DNA of 64,000 nt, from positions 3,240,158-3,304,157 of the forward strand of contig NZ_LT827015.1 of assembly GCF_900169075.1 (NCBI RefSeq), in the 5' to 3' direction. A program made the translations under genes and the position numbers. Under the pieces are notes generated by a model. The model saw only the letters and a program-made list of their open reading frames with translations. It did not search any database and had not been told where the DNA came from. This DNA is from Chryseobacterium phocaeense. GTDB lineage: Bacteria; Bacteroidota; Bacteroidia; Flavobacteriales; Weeksellaceae. This document shows positions 1 through 8,341 of this stretch, in pieces; positions within the stretch are counted from its first letter, which is position 1; each line of letters opens with the position of its first letter.

Positions 1-688
1 TGTCATCCAAAGTAACTTTAGCATCTACAGCGATAATTTTATTATCAGAAGTTTTCAACACAGGGTTGATCTCGAAAAGAGAAGCATCAATTCCTGTATA
101 AGCATTGTAAAGAGACGCGATGAATTTTGTGAATTCTTTGAACGCATTTCCCTCAAGACCTAAGTTGAAAGCAATTTTTCTGGCCTGGAATCCCTGAAGA
201 CCTAAAGCCGGATCAATAATTTCTTTGTGGATCAAATGAGGAGTAACTTCAGCTACGTGCTCGATATCCATCCCGCCTTCAGTAGAATATACGATGGTAT
301 TTTTACCTTCAGCTCTGTCTAAAAGAATGGAAACATAGAATTCCTTTGTTTCAGATTCTCCCGGATAATATACATCCTCTGCAACCAAAACAGAATTTAC
401 TTTTTTACCTTCAGCAGAAGTCTGAGGGGTAATAAGCTGCATTCCGATGATGTTCTGAGCGTTTTCTTTTAATTTATCCATGTTTGGAGAAAACTTTACA
501 CCACCACCTTTACCACGTCCACCTGCGTGGATCTGTGCTTTTACAACCCATCCCTGAGCTCCGGTTTCAGCAGTCAGCTTTTCAGCAGCAGCTACAGCTT
601 CGTCTACGTTATTTGCAACGAAACCACGTTGGATAGCTACTCCATACTTTGATAAAATCTCTTTTGATTGATACTCGTGAAGATTCAT
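1..688 (-). CDS. sucC: Succinyl-CoA synthetase (ADP-forming) beta subunit, 3' end cut off by the window
   Basis: TCA-cycle enzyme subunit that, with SucD, converts succinyl-CoA to succinate with NTP formation in the cytoplasm. The frame opens at ATG 686-688 with MNLHEYQSKEILSKYGV, the typical SucC N-terminus, and runs off the left edge, so about 229 of the usual ~390-400 residues are visible. The ATP-grasp glycine-rich segment GGRGKGGGVK lies near residues 56-65, and YNAYTGIDASLFEINP follows near the visible end. No partner gene is visible, since sucD is not upstream within the window. Identity rests on unmistakable family sequence; only the truncation by the window limits it. Confidence 0.95.
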   Translation of the reverse strand, partial: MNLHEYQSKEILSKYGVAIQRGFVANNVDEAVAAAEKLTAETGAQGWVVKAQIHAGGRGKGGGVKFSPNMDKLKENAQNIIGMQLITPQTSAEGKKVNSVLVAEDVYYPGESETKEFYVSILLDRAEGKNTIVYSTEGGMDIEHVAEVTPHLIHKEIIDPALGLQGFQARKIAFNLGLEGNAFKEFTKFIASLYNAYTGIDASLFEINPVLKTSDNKIIAVDAKVTLDD

Positions 689-819
689 ATTATTTTTATT
701 ATTTTATTTTAAAATTTAAAGGTTGACAAATTTACTAAAAAGACATGGAAGTTCAAGTTTATTGACTTAAAAATTAAAGTGGAAGAAACTTGATTTTTAA
801 CATGTCTGCGAAATCTGCC

Positions 820-2097
820 TTATTCTTCGGATAATTTCTCAGACTGCGAGCCGATAAACGGAATTTTCGGAGCAAGGAAATAGCCGGTTAAGCTCGCGAA
901 CAGGATCGGCACAAAATAAGTAAATCCCGTTAAAGTTCCCAGAATAATGGTAGTACTCATCGGAGTTCTTGTTACGCAGGCATTAATAGCGGCCATACAG
1001 CTTACAATCGCCAGAGTGGTATCTACATTGGGAAATAACTGATGAATGATTAATCCTAAAGTAGTTCCCACGAAAAACAAAGGAATAATGAAACCGCCTC
1101 TCCATCCGGAAGTTACCGTGACAGCAATAGCAATGATTTTAAACACCAGAATCAGAATCAAAAAGTTCAGCGCAAAATTCCCGTTGATCAGTTCATTGAT
1201 TTCGTGATGCCCGAAGTATCTGGTAAGCGGGAAATAATAGGCAATAATTCCCAGAATAATTCCTCCGGTCAGGGTTTTAATGTAAATCGGGAATGATCTG
1301 TATTCAAAAACTTTTTTGAAAAATTTTACCACAAAAATAAAGATCCATCCAAAAACAGTAGCTACTACCCCGAATAAAAATGCATAGATGAAATCATACA
1401 CTCCTGAGTAATGATAGGCTTTCAGATTCCATGTGGCACCTATCCCCAGATGAATGATCAGCGCAAACATCACATAGCTGAAACAGCTGGCTACTAAGGC
1501 AGGGATAATGGCTTTATAATATTCCACCGCATGCTTGTGGTGAAGGATTTCAAGTGAAAAAAGACTTCCCCCCAGCGGCGCTCCAAAAAGAGCGGTGAAG
1601 CCAGAAGCCATCCCGGCAATACTCAACGAACGGAGCTCTTCTCCTTTCAACCTGAATAATTTCCCGAGATAGGTCCCCGTAGAACCTGTGACCTGAACCA
1701 ATGGAGCTTCCGGCCCAAGGCTTCCTCCCGATGCCACACAAAATAGTGACGAAAGAATCATCGAAGGATTATTTTTAGGGTCTAATTTCCCTTTATTAAA
1801 ACGGATATTGTTAACAATCAGGTGAATTTCCCCGGGATCTCCGATAAAATGAATCACCAGCCCGGCCATCAGACCACAAATGGCCATGGTTGGAATCACC
1901 ATCCAGCCCTGAAACTCCGTTAAAAACTCAGTAAAATGTTCCAGCACAATCCAGTAGCCACCCGCAATAGCACCGCCTACAAGACCGGTGAAGGCCCACA
2001 TGAAAAAGGTACGGCTGAATACAAAAGGATTAAATCTTATAGGTTGATCCAGAAGATTGAATGTTCTTATTAACCGTCTTCTTCTATTGATTTTCAT
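820..2097 (-). CDS. Voltage-gated (ClC-type) chloride channel family protein
   Basis: A 425-aa inner-membrane anion channel or H+/Cl- exchanger. Multiple hydrophobic helices span nearly the whole length after a basic N-terminus. The ClC signature GSLGPEAP (residues 125-132) carries the glutamate at the gating-Glu position, and GWRGGFIIP in the C-terminal third matches the GxFxP chloride-binding loop. There is no cytoplasmic CBS pair, so this is a short prokaryotic form. Start ATG 2095-2097 (MKINRRRR) is preceded by non-coding DNA. The gene stands alone: the downstream neighbour is sucC after a 131-bp gap. Channel versus exchanger mode cannot be told from sequence alone. Confidence 0.9.
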   Translation of the reverse strand: MKINRRRRLIRTFNLLDQPIRFNPFVFSRTFFMWAFTGLVGGAIAGGYWIVLEHFTEFLTEFQGWMVIPTMAICGLMAGLVIHFIGDPGEIHLIVNNIRFNKGKLDPKNNPSMILSSLFCVASGGSLGPEAPLVQVTGSTGTYLGKLFRLKGEELRSLSIAGMASGFTALFGAPLGGSLFSLEILHHKHAVEYYKAIIPALVASCFSYVMFALIIHLGIGATWNLKAYHYSGVYDFIYAFLFGVVATVFGWIFIFVVKFFKKVFEYRSFPIYIKTLTGGIILGIIAYYFPLTRYFGHHEINELINGNFALNFLILILVFKIIAIAVTVTSGWRGGFIIPLFFVGTTLGLIIHQLFPNVDTTLAIVSCMAAINACVTRTPMSTTIILGTLTGFTYFVPILFASLTGYFLAPKIPFIGSQSEKLSEE

Positions 2098-2333
2098 TTA
2101 AATTGATTTTGAATGTGGTCATCATTTGTGCCTTAATTTCTGACCCTTATGTATGTTTCAAAACACTAATGCCACTAGTTTTTTCACAAATTCCACAAAT
2201 ATGCTGTCTCTTAATAGTGATCGTAGTGAATTATTTGTGCTATTTGTGTTTTAAAAACATCAGTATTTTAGGTCTAAATACAATACTTCCCGAATAGTTT
2301 ACAAACAGGAAGTTTTATATTTTATTTTAAATT

Positions 2334-2714
2334 TTATTTTTTAGCAAAATAGAGAATAAGCATTCCCCAGCTCAGGATCATCAAAAGACCTCCCAGCGGG
2401 GTGATTGGCCCTAAAAATTTCAGGTTTGCACCCAGATAATCCTGCAGACTCAGAAAATAAATACTGAAAGAAAACAGCATGGTTCCTGCAATCATCAGAA
2501 TGGATGTCCATTTTTCAGATGAAGTTTCAAATTTTAAAATATACCCGATAATGAGTAGAAAAAATGCAGCGTACATCTGATATCGTACTCCCGTTTCAAA
2601 ACTTTCCAGTCTTTCCACCGAAAGGATCTTTTTTAAAGCATGTGCCCCGAAAGCTCCTAAAATAACAGACAGCATTCCATATGCAGCACCAAAAATTAAA
2701 GTAATTGTTTTCAT
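2334..2714 (-). CDS. DUF423 family small membrane protein
   Basis: A 126-aa protein with four predicted transmembrane helices. The N-terminal block GAAYGMLSVILGAFGAHALK is the hallmark of DUF423 (YgdD-like) proteins, whose function is unknown. It is the last gene of the minus-strand operon that begins with the HMG-CoA reductase at 5290; one base separates it from the stop of the gene at 2716-3795. Length is normal for the family. No functional inference beyond inner-membrane location is justified. Confidence 0.9.
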   Translation of the reverse strand: MKTITLIFGAAYGMLSVILGAFGAHALKKILSVERLESFETGVRYQMYAAFFLLIIGYILKFETSSEKWTSILMIAGTMLFSFSIYFLSLQDYLGANLKFLGPITPLGGLLMILSWGMLILYFAKK

Positions 2715-2715
2715 T

Positions 2716-3795
2716 TTATAATTCTTCTAATTCGAGATTTAAATATTTTTTTGTTTTATAATCCTGCCAGGTACCGGTGATCTTTTTTCCATTAATATCG
2801 GCTTCTACAAGACCTGTCACCATCCACTGTCTGGCTTCCTCGCTGTAGTATTCACTTTCGGTAGCAGAGATATGATTTCCTTTTATATTCCCGTTCCATT
2901 CTATCAGCTTTTTGTTTTTATCATACCAGTACGATGCGCTGAAGCTGGCCTCACCATCTTTTTCATCATACAAACGCTTAATCAAAACTGTAACCGGGTA
3001 TTTTCCATCAATTTTCCCTTTGTACAGCTTATTCCTGACGCTTGTCTGATCTGTCTGCTCAGAACCGGACACTAAATTTTTTGCATACGGACTCCAGTAT
3101 TTTTCCAGGGTCTGATAATGAAATTCAACCACATGACTATCCAGCTCATCCAGTGCTCTCATGGCGTGATTGGCACATCGTGGGGCAATAAACTTCAGCT
3201 TACCATTTCCGAAATAATATTCCATAGAGTCTAAACCATAATCCGTATAGCAGCCCTCGTAAAGACCAATCTGCCCCAGCACCTCATTTGAAGGATTCTT
3301 TTCCGCTTTTAGAATGGCCAGAAAGTCAGCAACCTGCTTCCTGATTTCTTTCTTAATGAGATCCTGAATTACTTTTAAGGCATCCGGTTTGAAAAGATCC
3401 TGTACATTGATGTAATTTCCGGTCCTCAGGTCAAAATTCCTGGCAATAAAAAAACTCTCAGGATACGCTCCTGAAGCTTCCCCCTCCATTGTAATACTCA
3501 GAATATTCTTTGGACTGTCCATCTTTTCCCAGCTATAAAAATGCACATAGCTGGAATACGAGGTGTTTCCTGCAGAAACCTTCTTAAAAGGATTTCCGCC
3601 TGATTCCGGGACAAATTCCAGCTGATCAACCTGTAAAAAAGCATTGATCTTTTTTCCTACCAGAGGATTTCCCGAGGAGGTAACCACAGGGAAAACAGTA
3701 TCTCCGGATTCCGGCAGCAGATTCGTGATTTTTACATTTTTCTGCTGGGAAAAACTTAATCCTGAAATCAAAAGGAAGAATACTATTTTTTTCAT
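2716..3795 (-). CDS. Secreted DUF3298/RsiV-like protein of unknown function
   Basis: A 359-aa exported protein. Residues 1-16 (MKKIVFFLLISGLSFS, then QQ) form a signal peptide ending in the SxS/Q pattern common in Flavobacteria. The central part, with ARNFDLRTGNYINVQDLF, resembles DUF3298, a domain found in RsiV and periplasmic proteins, followed by a region with two cysteines (GCYTDYG and APRCANH). The C-terminal third (SFSASYWYDKNKKLIEWNG) looks beta-rich. The start ATG at 3793-3795 overlaps the stop of the upstream small gene by one base (TAATG), so translation is probably coupled. The domain call is by eye and tentative. Confidence 0.75.
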   Translation of the reverse strand: MKKIVFFLLISGLSFSQQKNVKITNLLPESGDTVFPVVTSSGNPLVGKKINAFLQVDQLEFVPESGGNPFKKVSAGNTSYSSYVHFYSWEKMDSPKNILSITMEGEASGAYPESFFIARNFDLRTGNYINVQDLFKPDALKVIQDLIKKEIRKQVADFLAILKAEKNPSNEVLGQIGLYEGCYTDYGLDSMEYYFGNGKLKFIAPRCANHAMRALDELDSHVVEFHYQTLEKYWSPYAKNLVSGSEQTDQTSVRNKLYKGKIDGKYPVTVLIKRLYDEKDGEASFSASYWYDKNKKLIEWNGNIKGNHISATESEYYSEEARQWMVTGLVEADINGKKITGTWQDYKTKKYLNLELEEL

Positions 3796-3962
3796 TATTT
3801 CGAATGCATGTAGATTAAAATCATTTTTGCCACCAGTGTTGATATTCCCAATATGATAAACATTGTGGAAAATCTTTTTGATCCCTGAAAGCCTCTTAGG
3901 GTGGTCTTCTTTAAAAAGACTCCAAAGATGATGAAGATAACGGGTAAAATAATCTGCAGCAT
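3795..3962 (-). CDS. 55-aa conserved-looking small membrane protein
   Basis: A short frame inside the operon. It starts MLQIILPVIFIIFGVFLKK and ends LIYMHSK, with two hydrophobic stretches (about residues 1-16 and 34-50) separated by a basic loop (KKTTLRGFQGSKR). Its ATG at 3960-3962 shares one base with the reductase stop, and its own stop shares one base with the next ATG. Both junctions have the TAATG form expected of translationally coupled genes, which is the main reason to call it real. No family was recognised. Confidence 0.75.
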   Translation of the reverse strand: MLQIILPVIFIIFGVFLKKTTLRGFQGSKRFSTMFIILGISTLVAKMILIYMHSK

Positions 3963-5290
3963 TACTGGCCTCTTAATCTGTTAAACTCACTGATCACCTC
4001 ATGGTGGCTCACCGTTTTATCTTTAAAATACGTTACAAAGTGCTGTTTTTCGTCTTCTGTAGCGCCCATCTGGTTGAGAATATTCAGCAGGTGCATTTTC
4101 ATGTGGCCTTTTTGAATCCCTGTAGTGACCAGAGAACGAAGTGCACCAAAGTTCTGAGCCAGACCGGAAACGGCAAGAATACTCATCAGTTCCTGCGCGG
4201 AAGGCTTTCCAAGAAGCGCCAGAGAAAATTTTACAAGAGGATGGAGATTCGTAAGCCCTCCTACTACCCCGACAGAAATCGGAAGATCGATCCAGAATCT
4301 GAAAATTCCGTTATCTATGGTACAGTGCGTAAGTGATCTATACTGTCCGTCTCTCGCTGCATAGGCATGGGCACAGGCTTCCGTTGCCCTGAAATCATTT
4401 CCTGTTGCAATCACTACGGCATCTACTCCATTCATGATTCCTTTATTATGGGTCGTTGCACGGAAAGGCTCGATTTCAGCGATGGTCACTGCCTGTTTGA
4501 ATTTTGCGGCAAATTCTTCATTGGAAATTCCGCTGTCATCCTTTAAATCTTCAATTTTACAGGATACCTCAGCTCTTACAAGACAATCGGGCGTAAAATT
4601 GGAAAGGATATTCATTACAATCTGCAGTGAGTTTTTTTCTTCCTGTGTGAAATCTTCACTGACAGCAATTTCCTGCTTCATGGTTTTACCGAACTGTTCC
4701 AGACATGAATTGATAAAATTCGCACCCATGGAATCTACGGTATCAAAACTTGCTTTAAGCTGATAATAGTTAGGCATTTCAGCAGTTTTATCCACTAATT
4801 TAATGTCTAAAATCCCGCCGCCACGTTTTCTCATATTGGCCGTAATATCTTCAGTAGCGCTCAGTAATTTCTTCTTTAAATTGAAATTAAAGAAATGAAG
4901 AAGCTTATGGGATTCCACATTGAATATAAAATGGGTATGGCCCAGTTTTTCATTGTTGATGATGGTTGTTTTAAAACCGCCTTTATCGATCCAGAATTTA
5001 GCAGCCTTTGAAGCGGCAGCCACTACTGAACTTTCTTCAACCGCCATCGGAAGGGCAAATAATTTCCCGTCAATCAGGAAATTCGGGGCAATTCCGTAAG
5101 GCATATAGAAATTGGAAATTGTGTTCTCAGAAAATTCCTCATGAAGCTTCTGAAGCTCAGCATTTTCGTTCCAGTATTGTTTTAATATATTTTGATATTC
5201 CTCGTTTCCTTCAAGATATTCGTTGACAAGCCAATCTATTTTCCCCTGCTTGGTCAGCTTGGAGAAACCTTCTACCGGTTTATGATTCAT
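3962..5290 (-). CDS. Hydroxymethylglutaryl-CoA reductase, class II type
   Basis: Interconverts HMG-CoA and mevalonate; in Flavobacteria this enzyme feeds the mevalonate route to isoprenoids, although class II enzymes are often named degradative. The catalytic set is visible: PMAVEESSVVAAAS (Glu, residues 81-94), NKGIMNGVDAVVIATGND (Lys and Asp), and QKGHMKMHL (His) near the C-terminus. GVVGGLTNLHPLVKFSL is also characteristic. I place the start at ATG 5288-5290 (MNHKPVEGF, 442 aa); an in-frame extension to 5347 has no family character. It heads a four-gene minus-strand operon with one-base TAATG overlaps. Confidence 0.92.
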   Translation of the reverse strand: MNHKPVEGFSKLTKQGKIDWLVNEYLEGNEEYQNILKQYWNENAELQKLHEEFSENTISNFYMPYGIAPNFLIDGKLFALPMAVEESSVVAAASKAAKFWIDKGGFKTTIINNEKLGHTHFIFNVESHKLLHFFNFNLKKKLLSATEDITANMRKRGGGILDIKLVDKTAEMPNYYQLKASFDTVDSMGANFINSCLEQFGKTMKQEIAVSEDFTQEEKNSLQIVMNILSNFTPDCLVRAEVSCKIEDLKDDSGISNEEFAAKFKQAVTIAEIEPFRATTHNKGIMNGVDAVVIATGNDFRATEACAHAYAARDGQYRSLTHCTIDNGIFRFWIDLPISVGVVGGLTNLHPLVKFSLALLGKPSAQELMSILAVSGLAQNFGALRSLVTTGIQKGHMKMHLLNILNQMGATEDEKQHFVTYFKDKTVSHHEVISEFNRLRGQ

Positions 5291-5488
5291 ACAGATAAGT
5301 TTATTTTGTATTACAGGTAAGAGGTCACCGCAGATTTGCGATTTCACTCATAAATTAATATGCGTAAAGATAGTAATTTTGTAAGTGTTAATTGTTGATA
5401 ACTTCAATCGAAAAAGGTTGATATTTATCAATTTTGGAACTATTTTTGACATCAATTTAGATACAAATTATAACATCCTCCAAAAAAC

Positions 5489-6748
5489 ATGAACTTTGAA
5501 CGTCTGAAAGAAAAGCTTGAGATCCTTGCTGATGCCGCGAAATATGATGTTTCCTGTTCATCCAGCGGAGGAACCAGAAAGAACAAAAAAGGTGGCCTGG
5601 GAGACAGCTCTGCAAGCGGGATTTGTCATACCTATACGGAAGACGGGCGGTGTGTTTCCCTGCTTAAAATACTCCTGACCAATCACTGCATCTACGATTG
5701 CGCCTATTGTGTATCAAGAAGCTCCAATGATATCAAAAGAGCAGCTTTCACAGTAGAAGAAGTGGTGGATTTAACGATTAATTTTTACAGAAGGAATTAT
5801 ATTGAAGGACTTTTCCTGAGTTCCGGTATTTTCAAAAATGCGGACACCACGATGGAACGTCTCGTGAGGGTAGCCAAAAAACTTAGGCTGGAAGAAAATT
5901 TCAACGGTTACATTCACTTAAAATCTATTCCCGGAGCCAGCGATGAGCTGATGCAGGAGGCTGCTTTGTATGCAGACCGGCTCTCCGTAAACCTTGAGAT
6001 CCCTACGGAAAGCGGACTGAAACTACTGGCTCCTGAAAAAAACCGTCAGGATATGCTGAACCCTATGAAGTATATCCAAAACGGAATTGCCCAATATAAA
6101 GATGAAAAGAAAATTTTCCGAAAAGTTCCGAAGTTCGCTCCGGCAGGACAATCTACACAGGTGATTGTGGGAGCCACCCAGGAAAACGATCTGCAGATCA
6201 TCAAAGTAGCGGATCATTTTTACAAAAACTTCAGCCTGAAAAGAGTCTATTACTCCGGGTATGTTCCTGTTCTGGAAGATAAAAGACTGCCCGCCCTGAC
6301 AACAGAGGTTCCCATGCTTCGTGAAAACCGGCTGTATCAATCGGACTGGCTGATGAGATTTTACGGTTTTAAAGCAGAGGAAATCCTGGATCCGGATATG
6401 CCGTTCCTGGATCTGGAAGTTGATCCCAAACTCAGCTGGGCACTGAGACATCTCCATCAGTTTCCGGTTAACCTTCAGACCGCCGATTATCAGATGATTT
6501 TAAGAATTCCGGGCATCGGGGTAAAAACCGCGCAAAAGATCGTTCAGGCCAGACGTTTCCAGGTTTTAAATATGGATCATTTGAAAAAACTGGGCGCCGC
6601 TGTCAACCGTGCAAAATATTTTATTGATTTTAATGCCGGGAATGCCTATTTGAAATATTTAACGGATAAAAATTTCAGAAAGCTCCTGGTAGGTGGAAGC
6701 TCTTCTAAATTTCACAATCAGTTTTCACAACAGCTGAGTTTGTTTTAA
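5489..6748 (+). CDS. Putative DNA modification/repair radical SAM protein (TIGR03916 type)
   Basis: A 419-aa radical SAM enzyme. The cluster motif CIYDCAYC gives C67-x3-C71-x2-C74, the canonical 4Fe-4S ligands. Extra cysteines lie at residues 23, 46 and 55. A C-terminal helix-hairpin-helix (RIPGIGVKTAQKIVQARR) indicates DNA binding. This architecture matches the family seen next to uracil-DNA-glycosylase-like genes, thought to act in DNA repair or modification, though the reaction is unknown. It lies 163 bp upstream of, and co-directional with, its usual partner at 6912. Start ATG 5489 follows a divergent intergenic region shared with the HMG-CoA reductase. Confidence 0.9.
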   Translation: MNFERLKEKLEILADAAKYDVSCSSSGGTRKNKKGGLGDSSASGICHTYTEDGRCVSLLKILLTNHCIYDCAYCVSRSSNDIKRAAFTVEEVVDLTINFYRRNYIEGLFLSSGIFKNADTTMERLVRVAKKLRLEENFNGYIHLKSIPGASDELMQEAALYADRLSVNLEIPTESGLKLLAPEKNRQDMLNPMKYIQNGIAQYKDEKKIFRKVPKFAPAGQSTQVIVGATQENDLQIIKVADHFYKNFSLKRVYYSGYVPVLEDKRLPALTTEVPMLRENRLYQSDWLMRFYGFKAEEILDPDMPFLDLEVDPKLSWALRHLHQFPVNLQTADYQMILRIPGIGVKTAQKIVQARRFQVLNMDHLKKLGAAVNRAKYFIDFNAGNAYLKYLTDKNFRKLLVGGSSSKFHNQFSQQLSLF

Positions 6749-6868
6749 ATTAATTAAAAAATTTGAAGATTAAAAGATTCAGAAATTTAGAAATTATGGG
6801 CCGAAAATTTATTGACCTGACCATCATTTCATTTTCAAATTAATTCATTTTCAAATTTTCAAATTCAC

Positions 6869-6900
6869 CCATCAACGCATCGACAAATCATCTCATCACC
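6869..6900. repeat. Low-complexity CATC-rich stretch; left half of an inverted repeat
   Basis: A run rich in CATC/CACC units just before the TIGR03915 gene. Positions 6883-6900 are, with one mismatch, the reverse complement of 7680-7697 just after that gene, so the gene sits between imperfect inverted copies of a minisatellite-like sequence. The preceding 6820-6868 is also low-complexity (repeated CATTTTCAAATT). Confidence 0.55.
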
Positions 6901-6911
6901 CCATCATCACC

Positions 6912-7670
6912 ATGACTACACTCCTCTACGACGGAAGTTTTGACGGCCTTTTCACCGCGATATTTGAAGTTTTCGAATACCGTTATAAAGATGTGGACAT
7001 TGTAAGCAAGGACAGATTCCATCAGGAAAATATATTTGCAGACATTCACGAAGTTATTACCCAACATGAAAAAGCAGAACGTGTTTTAAATAAACTGGAA
7101 CAGAATATAGGCAGACAGGGAATTCATCAGCTGCTGAAAGTTTATTTGTCTGAAGATTCCGAACTGGAACAGTTGATTTTATCCGCAGTGAAACAGTCTG
7201 TTCAGCATCCGGGAGAAAATATTCTTCAAAACTATGCAGATCCGGATATGCTGAAAATTTCAAAAATCAATAAATCTGTGGGCCGGGAAAGCCACAGAAT
7301 GACCGCATTTGTAAGGTTTGAAAAAATGCAGGACGGTGTTTACTTTGCAAAAACAGATCCGGACTTTGATGTTCTTCCACTCATCCGGAAACATTTCAAA
7401 GACCGCTACCGGGATCAGAAATGGATGATTTATGACCTCAGAAGAAATTACGGAATACTTTATGACATGGAAAACTGCGATTTCTTTTATCCTGAGAAAA
7501 AACTGGATCTTCACCAGTACCGGCAGAAGTTCCATGATGAGGAACAAAATTACCAGACGCTGTGGCAACGGTATTTTACCCGGACCAATATCACAGAAAG
7601 AAAAAATTTAAAACTGCATACCCAGCATGTCCCGAAACGGTACTGGAAGTATCTGACGGAGAAATGGTGA
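6912..7670 (+). CDS. TIGR03915 family putative DNA metabolism protein
   Basis: A 252-aa protein beginning MTTLLYDGSFDGLFTAIFEVFE and ending PKRYWKYLTEKW; both ends are hallmarks of the TIGR03915 family (N-terminal YDGSFDGLL-type block and PxRYWxxLxE tail). Members are encoded with the radical SAM protein upstream, and some are fused to uracil-DNA-glycosylase-like domains. Here the protein is of the short, unfused type. A role in DNA repair or modification with the radical SAM partner is inference from family context. The gene is bracketed by inverted low-complexity repeats. Confidence 0.88.
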   Translation: MTTLLYDGSFDGLFTAIFEVFEYRYKDVDIVSKDRFHQENIFADIHEVITQHEKAERVLNKLEQNIGRQGIHQLLKVYLSEDSELEQLILSAVKQSVQHPGENILQNYADPDMLKISKINKSVGRESHRMTAFVRFEKMQDGVYFAKTDPDFDVLPLIRKHFKDRYRDQKWMIYDLRRNYGILYDMENCDFFYPEKKLDLHQYRQKFHDEEQNYQTLWQRYFTRTNITERKNLKLHTQHVPKRYWKYLTEKW

Positions 7671-7679
7671 ATTTGATGT

Positions 7680-7697
7680 GATGATGAGATGATTTGT
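7680..7697. repeat. Right half of the inverted repeat around the TIGR03915 gene
   Basis: Reverse complement of 6883-6900 with one mismatch, starting nine bases after the TIGR03915 stop codon. Further GATG/TTGATG-rich sequence continues to about 7735. There is no T tract, so a terminator role is not supported. Confidence 0.55.
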
Positions 7698-7734
7698 TAA
7701 TGTGACGATTTGATGGTACGTTAATGTATTGATG

Positions 7735-7977
7735 TCCATGAAGGAAAAAAACGTCCCAGTGAATTTCTGCGTGGCATTGCAAAATTAGACCGGAGGGCTT
7801 TAAACCAGCAACTGAGTGAAATGGTGAATGATGGGATTTTAATAAAAGCATCTTTCAACGAACTGCTACCGAGAGTGGAATTATACGCTGACGGAGCCTG
7901 GTGAAAAACTGGAACAGATTCTTTGGAAGCTGAACGATTGGGGAAAGCTTTTGATTCCGGAAAATACTGAAGTTTAA
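7735..7977 (+). pseudogene. Broken HxlR-family transcriptional regulator remnant
   Basis: One frame reads KKRPSEFLRGIAKLDRRALN then QQLSEMVNDGILIKASFNE and LPRVEL before a stop; the +1 frame continues YTLTEPGEKLEQILWKLNDW to a TAA at 7975-7977. Together they match the winged-helix and C-terminal part of HxlR/MarR-like regulators (GxxRFSELxxxI, LxxQLxxLxxDGL, PRVEYxLTxxG). One extra T near 7892 (GAATTATAC where GAATATAC would keep frame) causes the break. The N-terminal third with the usual Cys-Pro and GKW motifs is missing, replaced by low-complexity sequence. It is almost certainly non-functional. Confidence 0.75.
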
Positions 7978-8341
7978 TCTTTCTTCTAAGCACAGACTGT
8001 TTATAAAAATGTTGATGACAGAATGTTTTTTCTCGCTGATCAGGCAGATAGCGCAGATTTTCCAAATGTTGAATATAAGGTCTGATCTGATTAAAAATCT
8101 TTGATTTTTTCTAAAGCTTATGTGAACTTTTATGCACTCTAATATTAAACTTCAAATTACTAAAGTGTTTAAAAACTTTTGTCACTTTTGTGGTTAATAA
8201 TTTTATCTCCAACGGGATTGTTCAGATTTTCACAGATAATTGTGAAAAAAACGTAAACATCTGTGGGAATTTGTGTTATCTGTGAGAAAATTTATTGTTT
8301 ACAGAAGAAAAACCCGGATATTTATAGTCCAATATAATCAC
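7978..8341. other. Intergenic region without a recognised gene
   Basis: 364 bp of AT-rich DNA. It contains short repeated phrases such as CACAGAT, ATCTGTGG and TTATCTGTGAG around 8230-8290, which look like degraded dispersed repeat debris. The promoter of the following lipoprotein gene must lie here but no clear TAnnTTTG box was found. Confidence 0.5.

Noticed and set aside
1550..1741. Antisense frames inside clear genes (for example within the ClC, HMG-CoA reductase, AsmA-like and repeat-domain T9SS genes)
   Set aside because: They are shadows of well-supported genes, lack starts with leaders and have no family character.
2103..2297. A 64-aa plus-strand frame after the ClC gene
   Set aside because: No plausible start context, odd composition (Cys/Ile/Val runs from AT-rich intergenic DNA) and no family character.
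2285..2318. Inverted repeat ACTTCC / GGAAGT as a terminator between converging-looking sequences
   Set aside because: Six-base arms with a 17-nt loop and a poor T tail are too weak to call.
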